From NCBI GenBank assembly GCA_900317305.1, contig ONGG01000003.1, forward strand, positions 49,225-113,224: 64,000 bases of DNA, written 5' to 3'. The notes beneath the pieces are model-generated. The model searched no databases, was not told the DNA's origin, and worked only from the letters and a program-made list of their open reading frames with translations. Both the position numbers and the translations under genes were made by a program. This document shows, piece by piece, positions 7,678-16,385 of this stretch. Each line of letters begins with the position of its first letter. Position 1 is the first letter of the stretch. Source of the stretch: an uncultured Prevotellaceae bacterium. Lineage in GTDB: Bacteria; Bacteroidota; Bacteroidia; Bacteroidales; Bacteroidaceae.

Positions 7678-10034
7678 GCAAAATTGTTGGTTGTTTACTC
7701 CTGTCTTTAGGGTCGCACATCCAGGCACAGGTGCCATTAGCGATAGACAGGAGCAACTCCTGGGAAGCGGAGCAACAGCGTAAGGTGGCCATCAGCAGAG
7801 AGTCGGTGGCCATCACACCCACGTTGTCGGGCTGGCAGCATCAAGGACTTGGCAGGATGAACTATGTAGCCGACGGACAAATCCGGATGTGCCTGCCTGT
7901 CAATACAGGCAAACGGGCGCAAGGACCTGCCGATGACCCCGACTATGCCACTTTCGGACGTTCCACCATATCCTACAACTTTCACCAGCGCGACCTGGAA
8001 CATTTCAACCGTATCTCATTCGAAGCCTTTCCCCAATGCGAGGGCGTGGCCATCATGAACCTCAACGTGTTTCTCAACAACGAGGAGAAAAGCGATTTGG
8101 GAGCCCATTTGGTGAACCTGAGAAATAACCAATGGAACAAGGTAGTGGTCGACATTTCGGGATTGAAACGTGACAGAGTGAGTGGTCTTGACATCTATAC
8201 CGACCTGAAAGGCCGCAACCAGGCACTATGCGACTCGTTTTCCTACCTCATCCGTAACATCCGTCTGGAACTCGTGTCTGGCTCTGAGGAAGAGACAGGT
8301 TGGAGTCCCATAGAAGGACATATCGCGCACTCTTTTTCCGGCTATTTCGCTGATGGAAGCAAGACGGCTATTCTCCGTCTTCCTGATGCCGGCAAAAAGG
8401 AATTGCCAGATGATGGTCATCCATTCCAACTTGTCGATGTGGTGAGCGGCGAGACGGTCTACACCGACACCTTGCAAACCACAACGACCACTATCGGAAC
8501 ATTCGGGGTACTTGATTTTTCCCCTTTCAAAAAAGAAGGAGACTACCGGTTGGTCTGCAATGGGCTGAGCACAGTCCCATTCCATATCGGTGATGATGTT
8601 TTCGTGCATGCGAAGAAACTGTTGCTGAATTTCATCTTCTGCCAACGCTGCGGATACGAGGTAGAAGGCGTTCATGGCGCTTGTCACAACGATGTCTTCT
8701 GCACATTCGAGAACAAGCATATCCTCTATTCAGGGGGCTGGCATGACGCAGGCGACTTGTCGCAACAAACGCTTCAAACGTGCGAGACGGCCGGAGCGCT
8801 CCTTGAGGCATGGCAACGGACAGCCGACAAACGTTCCGACCTGGCATCCCGTTTGTTAGAAGAGTCGATGTGGGGATTACGGTTCGTGCTGAGGAGCAGG
8901 TTGGGGAAAGGCTTTCATGCAAGCAGCATAGGACTATTGCACTGGACCGATGGCATTGTGGGCACTGCCGACGACATTTTCACTGTGCGCTCACAAGACA
9001 CGTCATACGACAATTTCCTGTATGCGGCATACGAGGCCTTTGCAGCCAGAGTGATGCCAGCCTCAGCCTTGCGCGACAGTCTTGAGCAGGCCGCTATCGA
9101 GGACTTTCAGTTCGCACTCGACAAGTTTGAGCACTGTGGGTACGACCATTTTCCGCATATTATGGAGCATACCTACAACACGTCGCCATCGCTGTATCAT
9201 GCCACCATGAGTTGGGCGGCATCACAACTCTTCATGCTCACGGGAAACAAGAGATATGGCGAGATAGCCGTGAGCAGCATTGGCTATGCCATGGAATGTC
9301 AGGAAGGCGAGGGGGTATGCCCAGGCTATTTCTATCGCGACAAGACGCGGAAATCCATCGTTCACTTCATTCATCAGTCGCGCGAGCAATTGTTCATGCA
9401 GGCGCTCATCAGTCTGTGTGAGAGCCAGCCCAAGCATGAGGAGTTTGGCCGCTGGATGCGCAGTATCCGACTATATGCCAACTACCTGAAAGGCATATTC
9501 CAGTATGCCGCACCTTATGGTATGATGCCTTCTGGAGTCTACCAGACGGAGGAGTATGCCGACTCTGCCGGCTTTCATGCTCTCCATATCTTCGCTCCCC
9601 AAAATGCCCATCTTCTCTACGATGAGCAACTGAAGAAAGGAGCAAGACTGGATGACAATCACTTCGTACGCCGATTCCCCATCTGGTTCAACATCTTCAA
9701 CGGCAATGAGGCCATCATCCTCTCAACGGGCAAGGCGGCTGCGATGTGCGGCAACTTCCTGAGAGACGACGACCTGTTGCAAATCGGGCGCGAGCAACTG
9801 TATTGGACCGTAGGGAAGAACCCCTTCTGCCAGTCGCTCATCTACGGCGAAGGCAGCCGTTACCCATCGATGGACAGTTTCTCCTCTGGCGAGATCATGG
9901 GTGAGATACCTGTCGGCATACGCTCATGGGGAAATGAAGACCTACCCTATTGGCCACACACCAACAATGCCTGTTACAAAGAGGTATGGGTGACTTCGGC
10001 CGCTAAATTCCTGTCACTATTGTCTGAATATTAA
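7656..10034 (+). CDS. Secreted GH9 endo/exo-glucanase
   Basis: A 792-residue GH9 enzyme, an inverting family that mostly cuts beta-1,4-glucans or beta-glucosidic links and includes some exo-beta-glucosaminidases. After a signal peptide (ending HIQAQ) come an extra N-terminal beta domain, an Ig-like CelD_N domain (about 225-310) and the (alpha/alpha)6 catalytic domain. The catalytic-base motif GGWHDAGD is present (D364, D367), and late motifs WTVGKNPF...YGEGSRYP and a C-terminal acidic YKEVW segment match the family. The start at 7656 overlaps the previous gene by 22 bases and implies translational coupling; a weaker start inside the signal peptide cannot be excluded. In this operon a role on glucan or chito-oligosaccharide products is likely. 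Confidence 0.88.
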   Translation: MDLGDGISKIVGCLLLSLGSHIQAQVPLAIDRSNSWEAEQQRKVAISRESVAITPTLSGWQHQGLGRMNYVADGQIRMCLPVNTGKRAQGPADDPDYATFGRSTISYNFHQRDLEHFNRISFEAFPQCEGVAIMNLNVFLNNEEKSDLGAHLVNLRNNQWNKVVVDISGLKRDRVSGLDIYTDLKGRNQALCDSFSYLIRNIRLELVSGSEEETGWSPIEGHIAHSFSGYFADGSKTAILRLPDAGKKELPDDGHPFQLVDVVSGETVYTDTLQTTTTTIGTFGVLDFSPFKKEGDYRLVCNGLSTVPFHIGDDVFVHAKKLLLNFIFCQRCGYEVEGVHGACHNDVFCTFENKHILYSGGWHDAGDLSQQTLQTCETAGALLEAWQRTADKRSDLASRLLEESMWGLRFVLRSRLGKGFHASSIGLLHWTDGIVGTADDIFTVRSQDTSYDNFLYAAYEAFAARVMPASALRDSLEQAAIEDFQFALDKFEHCGYDHFPHIMEHTYNTSPSLYHATMSWAASQLFMLTGNKRYGEIAVSSIGYAMECQEGEGVCPGYFYRDKTRKSIVHFIHQSREQLFMQALISLCESQPKHEEFGRWMRSIRLYANYLKGIFQYAAPYGMMPSGVYQTEEYADSAGFHALHIFAPQNAHLLYDEQLKKGARLDDNHFVRRFPIWFNIFNGNEAIILSTGKAAAMCGNFLRDDDLLQIGREQLYWTVGKNPFCQSLIYGEGSRYPSMDSFSSGEIMGEIPVGIRSWGNEDLPYWPHTNNACYKEVWVTSAAKFLSLLSEY

Positions 10035-10047
10035 CCGAAATAAAGAA

Positions 10048-10857
10048 ATGAGAAAAGTATTGTTTATGTTGATGGCGGCGACCTGCCTCTGCACTGCCCT
10101 TCAGGCACAAAACGAAGGTGAGTATGCTGCCAATTATGCCCGTGCGCCACGTTTCAAGGCATTGGTGTTCTGGCAGCCAGGAGCCGAGGAGGCTCATGTG
10201 GAGTTTGACAAGCAGGCCATAGATTTCTTCCATCATCTCACCTACGGAGAGGGATGGATCATGGACGTGACCACTTCCTTGGACGAATATCCCTACGAGC
10301 GTCTCAAGGAATACAGCGTCATTGTCAGTCTGAATGCCTCTCCCGGCGGGAAGCAACAGCGTGAGGCATTCGAGAAATACATGGAGAATGGCGGAGGATG
10401 GCTGGGTTTCCATGCCTCAGCCTACAACGACCTCAACACCCACTGGCCATGGCTGAATCAATTTCTCGGATGCGGACAGTTCTATTGCAACAACTGGCCC
10501 CCGCAACCCGCCCTTGTGGAATGTGACGTGACCGACCATCCCGTGACCATCACCCTGCCAAAAGAATTCGTCGCCCCGGCAAGTGAGTTCTACCAATGGC
10601 AGCCCTCTCCACGGCAGAATGAGGATGTGGAAGTGCTAGTGAGCATCTCGCAGAAAATGTATCCTTTCGGACTGAAGGACGTGGTGAAATTCGGTGATTT
10701 CCCCATCGTGTGGACGAACAAAAAATACAGGATGGTATATTTCAATATGGGGCATGGCGACCAGGGGTTCATCGATGCCACACAGCAGTTGATGTTCGTC
10801 AACGCATTCCGCTGGGTAGTGAGCAGAGATCCCAATGGCGACCCGTTCAAAAAATAG
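10048..10857 (+). CDS. Secreted ThuA-like domain protein
   Basis: A 269-residue protein with a signal peptide (about 1-23, ending CTALQAQ) and a single ThuA-like domain (about 33-255). Recognisable family segments are KALVFWQPGAEEAHVEFDKQ near the N-terminus, the NGGGWLGFHASAYND loop and the closing MVYFNMGHGDQGF. It is the last gene of the operon, 13 bases after the GH9 stop, and a strong hairpin follows it. It is a second, free-standing relative of the ThuA domain fused to the GH18 enzyme two genes upstream. The reaction is unknown; a periplasmic role on modified sugars released by the operon's hydrolases is a guess. Confidence 0.82.
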   Translation: MRKVLFMLMAATCLCTALQAQNEGEYAANYARAPRFKALVFWQPGAEEAHVEFDKQAIDFFHHLTYGEGWIMDVTTSLDEYPYERLKEYSVIVSLNASPGGKQQREAFEKYMENGGGWLGFHASAYNDLNTHWPWLNQFLGCGQFYCNNWPPQPALVECDVTDHPVTITLPKEFVAPASEFYQWQPSPRQNEDVEVLVSISQKMYPFGLKDVVKFGDFPIVWTNKKYRMVYFNMGHGDQGFIDATQQLMFVNAFRWVVSRDPNGDPFKK

Positions 10858-10874
10858 TCAAGGAATCCTACAGC

Positions 10875-10906
10875 AAGGCCCCTCGCATGCAGATGCGAGG
10901 GGCCTT
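10875..10906. terminator. Hairpin terminator between convergent genes
   Basis: A perfect 14-bp stem (AAGGCCCCTCGCAT / ATGCGAGGGGCCTT) with a 4-base loop lies between the ends of the ThuA gene and the minus-strand gene at 10932. It has no long T-run, and its A/T-rich edges could serve both directions. Confidence 0.75.
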
Positions 10907-10931
10907 CTTGACCATTATCCGGTTGCGCGTG

Positions 10932-11711
10932 TTATCTCACGAGCACTTTCTGTCCGTTGATCACATATACACCAGGCTGCAGTTTGCTCACCTGCGAGGC
11001 ACTGATGCCAGAGGCCACCTTCATGCCCGAGATGTTGTACACATCCACGATTTGGTTGGAAGCGACGATATCGGCAATGCCCGAAATCTCACCAGCAGCC
11101 AAGTGACGGGTGATGAGTTGTGTATCGTTGCCCGAGGAGAGTTCGATAAAGCAACGTGTGGCATAGAAGCCGCTCTTCGACTCATCCACCTTCACGAACT
11201 TGGCCTCAGCATTGTCGGCGGCGAGCACCCCATAGTAGCCCACGCCATCGACATGCTTTTTCGTGCCAACCATAGAAACGGTCTCGCTCGAATTCCTCAC
11301 ATTGAAAGAGAGGGATGCCGTCTCATCATAGATGGTGGCCAGTTTCTGGATATTCTTATTGGCATTCTCACCCGCAAAGTAGAGGATATATGGCACGTTG
11401 GCCTGCAGGCCCTCTGCCTTGCAGTCCTGGAAATAAAGCACCACGTTGTTGGCATCGCCATCAGCAGCCACGAGACGCTCAAGACGGCAGTCGGCACCGA
11501 AGAGTTCGTTGACCTCGCTGGCAGAAAGCTCGAAAGGCAGAGCGATGGTATTCCAGCCATGGAACAAGTATCTGTTGGCCGAAATCTGGCATTCCACACC
11601 ATTGTAACGTTGCAAGTTGGTACCACTCACCGTGTTGAGCACCACTCTCTGCTGTGCATTGACGGCAAGAGAAAGCACAGCCATTAAGACAATAAGGTAG
11701 AGTTTCTTCAT
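10932..11711 (-). CDS. Secreted protein of unknown function with C-terminal sorting-like tail
   Basis: A 259-residue protein with a clear signal peptide (MKKLYLIVLMAVLSLAVNAQ) and a beta-rich body I cannot place in a family. It ends in a tail VYNISGMKV...GVYVINGQKVLVR, the same style as three other secreted proteins in this window. The start at 11711 is chosen over an upstream in-frame ATG at 11945 because the signal peptide begins there and a good promoter lies at 11765-11796, inside the longer frame. Segments such as HGWNTIALPFELSASEV resemble repeat units common in large Prevotella secreted proteins. Monocistronic. No function is claimed. Confidence 0.75.
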   Translation of the reverse strand: MKKLYLIVLMAVLSLAVNAQQRVVLNTVSGTNLQRYNGVECQISANRYLFHGWNTIALPFELSASEVNELFGADCRLERLVAADGDANNVVLYFQDCKAEGLQANVPYILYFAGENANKNIQKLATIYDETASLSFNVRNSSETVSMVGTKKHVDGVGYYGVLAADNAEAKFVKVDESKSGFYATRCFIELSSGNDTQLITRHLAAGEISGIADIVASNQIVDVYNISGMKVASGISASQVSKLQPGVYVINGQKVLVR

Positions 11712-11764
11712 AATTGTATGGTTTTGGTTATTGACAATTTGTTCTCTGCAAAGGTTATCTTTTT

Positions 11765-11796
11765 GCAAAAATAGCGAATAATACGTTTTTCGCAAA
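11765..11796 (-). promoter_or_regulatory. Promoter of the secreted protein gene at 10932
   Basis: On the minus strand TTTG (11796-11793) is followed after 20 bases by TATTTTTG (11772-11765), matching the Bacteroidetes promoter form. It lies 54 bases upstream of the chosen start. Confidence 0.6.
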
Positions 11797-11920
11797 ACTT
11801 TTAACGCTTTTTTTGCCATCCGAACTGAAATCCGCATACAGGTCTGCGAGCAATCCCATGTTCTATATACTACTCCAGTTGAAAGGAGTCGAGCGAAAGT
11901 GAAAATTAAACTACAACAAG

Positions 11921-11948
11921 AAAAAAGGGGTGTCGTTGCCGACACCCC
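11921..11948 (-). terminator. Terminator of the TMEM43-family gene
   Basis: Read on the minus strand, a perfect 9-bp stem GGGGTGTCG / CGACACCCC (11948-11927) with a TTGC loop is followed by a run of six T. It lies 20 bases after the stop codon of the gene at 11968-13329. Confidence 0.8.
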
Positions 11949-11967
11949 AATATCAGTGAGTTATGAA

Positions 11968-13329
11968 TCATTTACCTGGTTCGGGAATGGGGTTCTGCCC
12001 ACTTCTCCTTGCCATGGCAGCCAGTTTGTCCTTCCCCTTGAAAGCGAATACCCACACGAGGAAGCCGGCGAGCACGAGCAAGCCGATGCCCAGGAGCGGA
12101 CGGTAGAACAGCCAAGCCACAGCGATGACGATGAGCGACCATGCGATGCCCACCACAGTGCATACCACTCCGACACCCCAACCGATGATGTTGGAGAGGA
12201 AGGGAATGACCTTGAGCAGCGTGGAGAGGAATCCGAAGATACCCTTCAGTGCGGCAATGACCAATATTGCGCCTAGGATGCGGAACACCCAGAGCCACAT
12301 ATTGTTGGCCCTATGCTCTGACTCAAAAATCTCGTCGGCATCCTTCTTGCCCATGCGCAGCGTCTGGAAACGCTTGCCGTTCTTGGCCTTATAAGCCTTG
12401 AAGGTGTCGCCATTCACCTGGGCCACGATGGTAACGGTAGCGGGCACCACTTTCTCGAAGGTGATGCGCACATCGCCAATCTCCGGACTGCTGGTGTCCT
12501 TTCCAAGGAAGAGCACATTGCCTGCCTGGTGCACATAGTCGAGGTCGACCTTGTTCTCCTGCGGCACGCTATCGGGCACCACGGTGACCGAATCCTTAGC
12601 TACAACAGCAGAGTCTTTTGCCACGGATGCCGAATCCTTGGTCACTGCGGGCTGTGTGGGAGCAGGCTGTGGAGCCTTGTTCTTGGCATATATGGCAGCC
12701 ACGCTCTTGTCGATGTCGGCCAGGCCCTTCGGGTCGAGGTTGAGCACCACGGCCTCTCTCGACATAATCATATGGGTGAGTGACTCATTCAGTTTATAGG
12801 CACCAAAAGTCACATTCTCGGCCCACTGTCCCTGATCCTCATAATTGGCCACTACATAGTTCTTGCCTTGGAAAGCAGGGTCGTGGAATGCGCCACTATC
12901 GACGGGTCTTGGCACCCATTCCTTGGAATAGGTGTAGGTAGTGGTGGTGACTTCCTTACCACCAAACTTATCCTCGCTGGTGCTCTGAGCATGCTCCACC
13001 CACTGGTAGTACTCCACTCTTCGCTGCAGACTGATGGCCTTCTCGGCCAGATTGAATTCCTTGTCGAAGAGCGAGTCTTCGGTCGTGGCCAATGCCGAGG
13101 CGCAAACCACCTCTCCATCGAGCGACGCGTCTTTCTTGCTGGGGTTTTCCATGTCGACGCAAACTTTCTCGGTCTCGTTGAGCATCTTGTCGGTTTTCAC
13201 CGCACGCCCCTCATTCCACCACAGCAGGGCAGTGGCTGCGAAGAACAGTAAGAAACTGGGGATAATGCCTCCGAAGGAGTTTTTCACCCTTGTTCCATAA
13301 CCGGTTGTCTTAACTTCTTGATATGCCAT
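11968..13329 (-). CDS. TMEM43-family membrane protein
   Basis: A 453-residue integral membrane protein of the TMEM43 family. It has one N-terminal transmembrane helix (about 24-40) followed by the family-typical WWNEGRAVKT, a large extracytoplasmic domain (about 45-335, including YSKEWVPRPVDS and FGAYKLN), and a C-terminal bundle of hydrophobic helices (about 345-435). A Pro/Ala/Lys-Asp-Ser repeat stretch (VTKDSASVAKDSAVVAKDSV) lies at about residues 225-245. In eukaryotes TMEM43 is an inner nuclear-membrane protein; in bacteria the role is unknown. The gene is transcribed alone, with a -7 box at 13391-13398 and its own terminator. It shows no clear link to the neighbouring carbohydrate genes. 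Confidence 0.82.
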   Translation of the reverse strand: MAYQEVKTTGYGTRVKNSFGGIIPSFLLFFAATALLWWNEGRAVKTDKMLNETEKVCVDMENPSKKDASLDGEVVCASALATTEDSLFDKEFNLAEKAISLQRRVEYYQWVEHAQSTSEDKFGGKEVTTTTYTYSKEWVPRPVDSGAFHDPAFQGKNYVVANYEDQGQWAENVTFGAYKLNESLTHMIMSREAVVLNLDPKGLADIDKSVAAIYAKNKAPQPAPTQPAVTKDSASVAKDSAVVAKDSVTVVPDSVPQENKVDLDYVHQAGNVLFLGKDTSSPEIGDVRITFEKVVPATVTIVAQVNGDTFKAYKAKNGKRFQTLRMGKKDADEIFESEHRANNMWLWVFRILGAILVIAALKGIFGFLSTLLKVIPFLSNIIGWGVGVVCTVVGIAWSLIVIAVAWLFYRPLLGIGLLVLAGFLVWVFAFKGKDKLAAMARRSGQNPIPEPGK

Positions 13330-13390
13330 TTTTTTAATGATTGATGAATAACTTTAGTTTTAATATCTTGCTAAATTCCGCGAGATTTGG

Positions 13391-13398
13391 CAAAGTTA
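13391..13398 (-). promoter_or_regulatory. Probable -7 box of the TMEM43-family gene
   Basis: TAACTTTG on the minus strand, 61 bases upstream of the start codon at 13329, fits TAnnTTTG. I see no convincing -33 box. Confidence 0.45.
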
Positions 13399-13441
13399 GT
13401 CAAAATATGCGAAAAAAACCGCAAGAGTGTTGAAAAAAAGT

Positions 13442-14863
13442 TTATTCATGCACATACAAGTTCCAGCCCAGATAGGTCTCTATCGCCTCGTTGAGCACGT
13501 CGACCACATCGGTGCGGCACATGGCCACATGATGCTCGAAACCATTCTTGCAGATATACTTCATGAGTTTCTGCAAGTTGTCGACCTTGGTCACGGCGAT
13601 GCAACCATCCATGCCATAGGGGTCGTCGGTAATGACACCCTTGCCCAGGTATGCCTTGATGCATCCCTTCGGGTCGTCGGTAGAGATGCGGAAGAAGGTG
13701 AAGTCGCCGGCAGTCACCTTGGCATACACTGCGCCAAAGGTATTGATCTTGCCCAGAGTGCGTCCGAGCACACCAAGCGGACCAAGCTTCAGGTTGTTCT
13801 GCACAAACGATTTGGGGAAGTTGCCGCAGTGGGTACACACACATTTGTTGCGGTCCTCAGCAAAGTTGTTGTTCCAGTCGAGCAATGCCGGAGCCTTGCC
13901 CGAGGCCAATGAGAGTGCATACATCGACACGGCCCCAGCAATATCGGTCTCGCAGGCAGCAGGAATGAGTTTGTCGCCCAACATCGACATGGTGACGCAA
14001 GCCGCGCAACCATAGTTCTGCTCCAACGAGTCCCAACACTGGATGGCCACCGCCTGCACATCGTTGGCTGCTATCCACTCTTCCACCGCCACGCCAAACT
14101 TGGCTTGCAGTTTCAGTTTCTCGCGATAACTCTCTGGCACCTCGGCATACTGGCTCACCCGCTCGCACATGGCGATGAACTTGGGGTCGTCGTCACTGAT
14201 GCGCTGAGCGGCAAAGAGGATTTCGGAGAGGTCGGCGGGCACCACGGTGATGCCACTGCGCTGGAGCAACTTCTCGCTGGCGCGGCAGGTGTTGAACCCC
14301 AGCGGGCGCGTTCCTATCTGGCCGATACGGCAGTGGCGCAGTCCGTTCACCACACGGCAGATGGCAGCGAACCGGTTCAGGTCTTCAGCCAGCAACGGAC
14401 TGTAGATGGAATAGGTGTGGAGCGTGGTGTCGGTGAAGGGAATGCCATATTGGTAGAGGTTGTTGCACACCGAGATCTTGCCGCAGAAGGCATCACGACG
14501 ACTGTCGAGGTCTACCTTATCATTCTCGTCGTCGCAGGCTTGCACAAGCACCGGCACGTTGAGGTCGGCATCGCTGATGGCATTGATGATGCCAATCTCG
14601 AAACCGAAATTAGGCAGCGACACCACGATACCGTCGATTTCGTCGCGGTGCTCACGAAATTGCTTCGATACCTTCAGACCATCCTCACGGGTCTCAATAC
14701 TACTGCTTCCGGTGGGTGTGGCATCTTCGGGCAGGATGACATACTCGTATCCCAACTGGCTGATGGTCGCCAGGAGTTGCTTGCGCACGTCGCGGGCCAG
14801 TTCGGAGTTGAAATAGGCGCGTGTTCCTATAATCACGCCAAAACAAGTTTTTCCGTTTCTCAT
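13442..14863 (-). CDS. L-fucose/L-arabinose-isomerase-like sugar isomerase, candidate D-apiose isomerase
   Basis: A 473-residue cytoplasmic protein of the L-fucose/L-arabinose isomerase-like group. Recognisable segments are VSLPNFGFEIGI near residue 85, a metal-site region around AIQCWDSLEQNYGC, SMLGDKLIPAACETDIAGA, a CxxC pair in CVCTHCGNFPKS and a C-terminal GMDGCIAVTKVDNLQ. It lacks the length of classical FucI (about 590 residues). It is the last gene of an operon with an FGGY kinase, a two-gene transketolase and a pectate lyase. An isomerase, kinase and split transketolase together match the known bacterial D-apiose route (apiose to apulose, phosphorylation, transketolase cleavage), and an apiosidase-family gene lies 30 kb away. 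An alternative is a D-arabinose or similar pentose isomerase. Confidence 0.8.
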   Translation of the reverse strand: MRNGKTCFGVIIGTRAYFNSELARDVRKQLLATISQLGYEYVILPEDATPTGSSSIETREDGLKVSKQFREHRDEIDGIVVSLPNFGFEIGIINAISDADLNVPVLVQACDDENDKVDLDSRRDAFCGKISVCNNLYQYGIPFTDTTLHTYSIYSPLLAEDLNRFAAICRVVNGLRHCRIGQIGTRPLGFNTCRASEKLLQRSGITVVPADLSEILFAAQRISDDDPKFIAMCERVSQYAEVPESYREKLKLQAKFGVAVEEWIAANDVQAVAIQCWDSLEQNYGCAACVTMSMLGDKLIPAACETDIAGAVSMYALSLASGKAPALLDWNNNFAEDRNKCVCTHCGNFPKSFVQNNLKLGPLGVLGRTLGKINTFGAVYAKVTAGDFTFFRISTDDPKGCIKAYLGKGVITDDPYGMDGCIAVTKVDNLQKLMKYICKNGFEHHVAMCRTDVVDVLNEAIETYLGWNLYVHE

Positions 14864-14892
14864 AATGTTATCAGGTTATATCGTTTATGTTT

Positions 14893-16365
14893 CTAAATGA
14901 TTTTCTCCACGGCTTTTCGCCATCCCTGGTAGAGATGCTCCATCTCGTCGGTGTGGTGAGGCTCGATTATCTTGGTCACCCTGCGCAACTGCACCACGTC
15001 ATCGAACGAGGTCCACCGTTTGCGGGCAAAGCCATTGACGATGACCGCGCCCATGGCCGAGGCATCCTCGACTTCTGTGCACACCACGGGGGTGTCGAGC
15101 AGGTCGGCTTGGAACTGCATAAGGAACTGGTTCTTCGTAGGACCACCATCAGCGCAGATTTCGCTGAGCCGTCCGCCAGTGGCCTCTGCCATCACGCCCA
15201 CCAAGTCTCTCACCTGATAGGCGATAGACTCGAGCGCTGCCCTGAGGAAATGGCTCTTGTTGGTGGAGAAGGTCATACCCACCACGGCACCTTTGGCCTG
15301 TGGCTGCCACCAAGGAGCACCCAGTCCGGCGAAGGCCGGCACGATATAGACTCCATTCGTGGATTCGACCTTCACAGCCTCCGCCTCCATTTCCGAAGGA
15401 TGTCCCACAAGTTGGAGTTGGTCGGCTATCCATTTCAGCGTGGCACCAGTACTGTAGATATTGCCCTCATAGCCATAGAAATGATAACCGAGGGCAGAGA
15501 AGCCCACCGATGTCACCAGACCCTTTGGAGCGGGGAGCGGCTGTTCGCCGATGTTCACCATCACCGATGAGCCCGTGCCGTAGGTCACTTTTCCCGACCC
15601 TTTGCCGAAGCACATCTGTCCGACGAGTGCGCCATGTGAGTCGCCGAGCACACCGGCGATGGGTATGGGTTGGGCAAAGATGTCCTCGACGGTGGTCTCG
15701 CCAAAGATGGCGTCGCACGGCAGTACCTCGGGCACCATTGTCCAAGGGATATCGAAGAGGCGCATCAAGTCGTCGTCCCATTCCATGGTATGGATATTGA
15801 AGAGCATGGTTCTCGACGCATTGGTGGTATCGGTATAGAACGACTGTCCGCCAGTGAGCCGCCACACGAGCCAGGTGTCGATGGTTCCCAAGAGCAACTT
15901 GCCATCATTGGCCGCCTCGCGTGCCCCTTCCACATTATCGAGAATCCACCTCACGCCCGTGGCCGAGAAATTGGGGTCGATGAGCAGTCCGCTATGTTCG
16001 AGTACCATGGGACCATAGCCCTGCTCACGGAGTTGCTGGCACAATGCAGCCCCCCGGTTGTCCTGCCACACCAAAGCATTGTAGACAGGCTTTCCCGTTG
16101 TCTTGTCCCACACCACTACCGTCTCGCGCTGATTGGTAAGCGCCAGAGAATACCGGATGTCGGGATTGGGCTCTGGAGCGACGAGTTGGCGCACCGCCTC
16201 CACCAGGTTCTGGTAGATTTCCTCGGCATCGTGCTCCACCCATCCCGCCTGCGGATAATACTGATGGTGATCAACGTTCTGGCGTGCCAGCATACGACAC
16301 TCCTCGTCGAAAAGCATCGCCTTTGTCGACGAAGTGCTTTGGTCGATAGCGATTATCCTATTCAT
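14893..16365 (-). CDS. FGGY-family carbohydrate kinase, candidate apulose kinase
   Basis: A 490-residue sugar kinase of the FGGY family, close in sequence style to glycerol kinases: IAIDQSTSSTKAMLFD at the N-terminus (phosphate-binding loop), SLALTNQRET, YNALVWQDNR, GVLGDSHGALVGQ, TYGTGSSVMVN and the C-terminal adenine-site region ICADGGPTKNQFLMQ. It phosphorylates a sugar or polyol with ATP in the cytoplasm. No glycerol uptake or dehydrogenase genes are nearby. It lies 29 bases upstream of the isomerase and 20 bases after the transketolase gene. In this operon its likely substrate is the ketose made by the isomerase (apulose in the apiose hypothesis). Glycerol or erythrulose kinase activity remains possible. 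Confidence 0.85.
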   Translation of the reverse strand: MNRIIAIDQSTSSTKAMLFDEECRMLARQNVDHHQYYPQAGWVEHDAEEIYQNLVEAVRQLVAPEPNPDIRYSLALTNQRETVVVWDKTTGKPVYNALVWQDNRGAALCQQLREQGYGPMVLEHSGLLIDPNFSATGVRWILDNVEGAREAANDGKLLLGTIDTWLVWRLTGGQSFYTDTTNASRTMLFNIHTMEWDDDLMRLFDIPWTMVPEVLPCDAIFGETTVEDIFAQPIPIAGVLGDSHGALVGQMCFGKGSGKVTYGTGSSVMVNIGEQPLPAPKGLVTSVGFSALGYHFYGYEGNIYSTGATLKWIADQLQLVGHPSEMEAEAVKVESTNGVYIVPAFAGLGAPWWQPQAKGAVVGMTFSTNKSHFLRAALESIAYQVRDLVGVMAEATGGRLSEICADGGPTKNQFLMQFQADLLDTPVVCTEVEDASAMGAVIVNGFARKRWTSFDDVVQLRRVTKIIEPHHTDEMEHLYQGWRKAVEKII

Positions 16366-16385
16366 GTATTTTCCAAAAAAAAGTG

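Noticed and set aside
13442-14863. True L-fucose isomerase (FucI)
   Set aside because: About 120 residues shorter than FucI, and no fuculose kinase or aldolase is present; the neighbours are a split transketolase and an FGGY kinase.
14893-16365. Glycerol kinase of a glycerol-use operon
   Set aside because: The sequence style is glycerol-kinase-like, but no glycerol facilitator or glycerol-3-phosphate dehydrogenase is nearby and the operon context points to a ketose.
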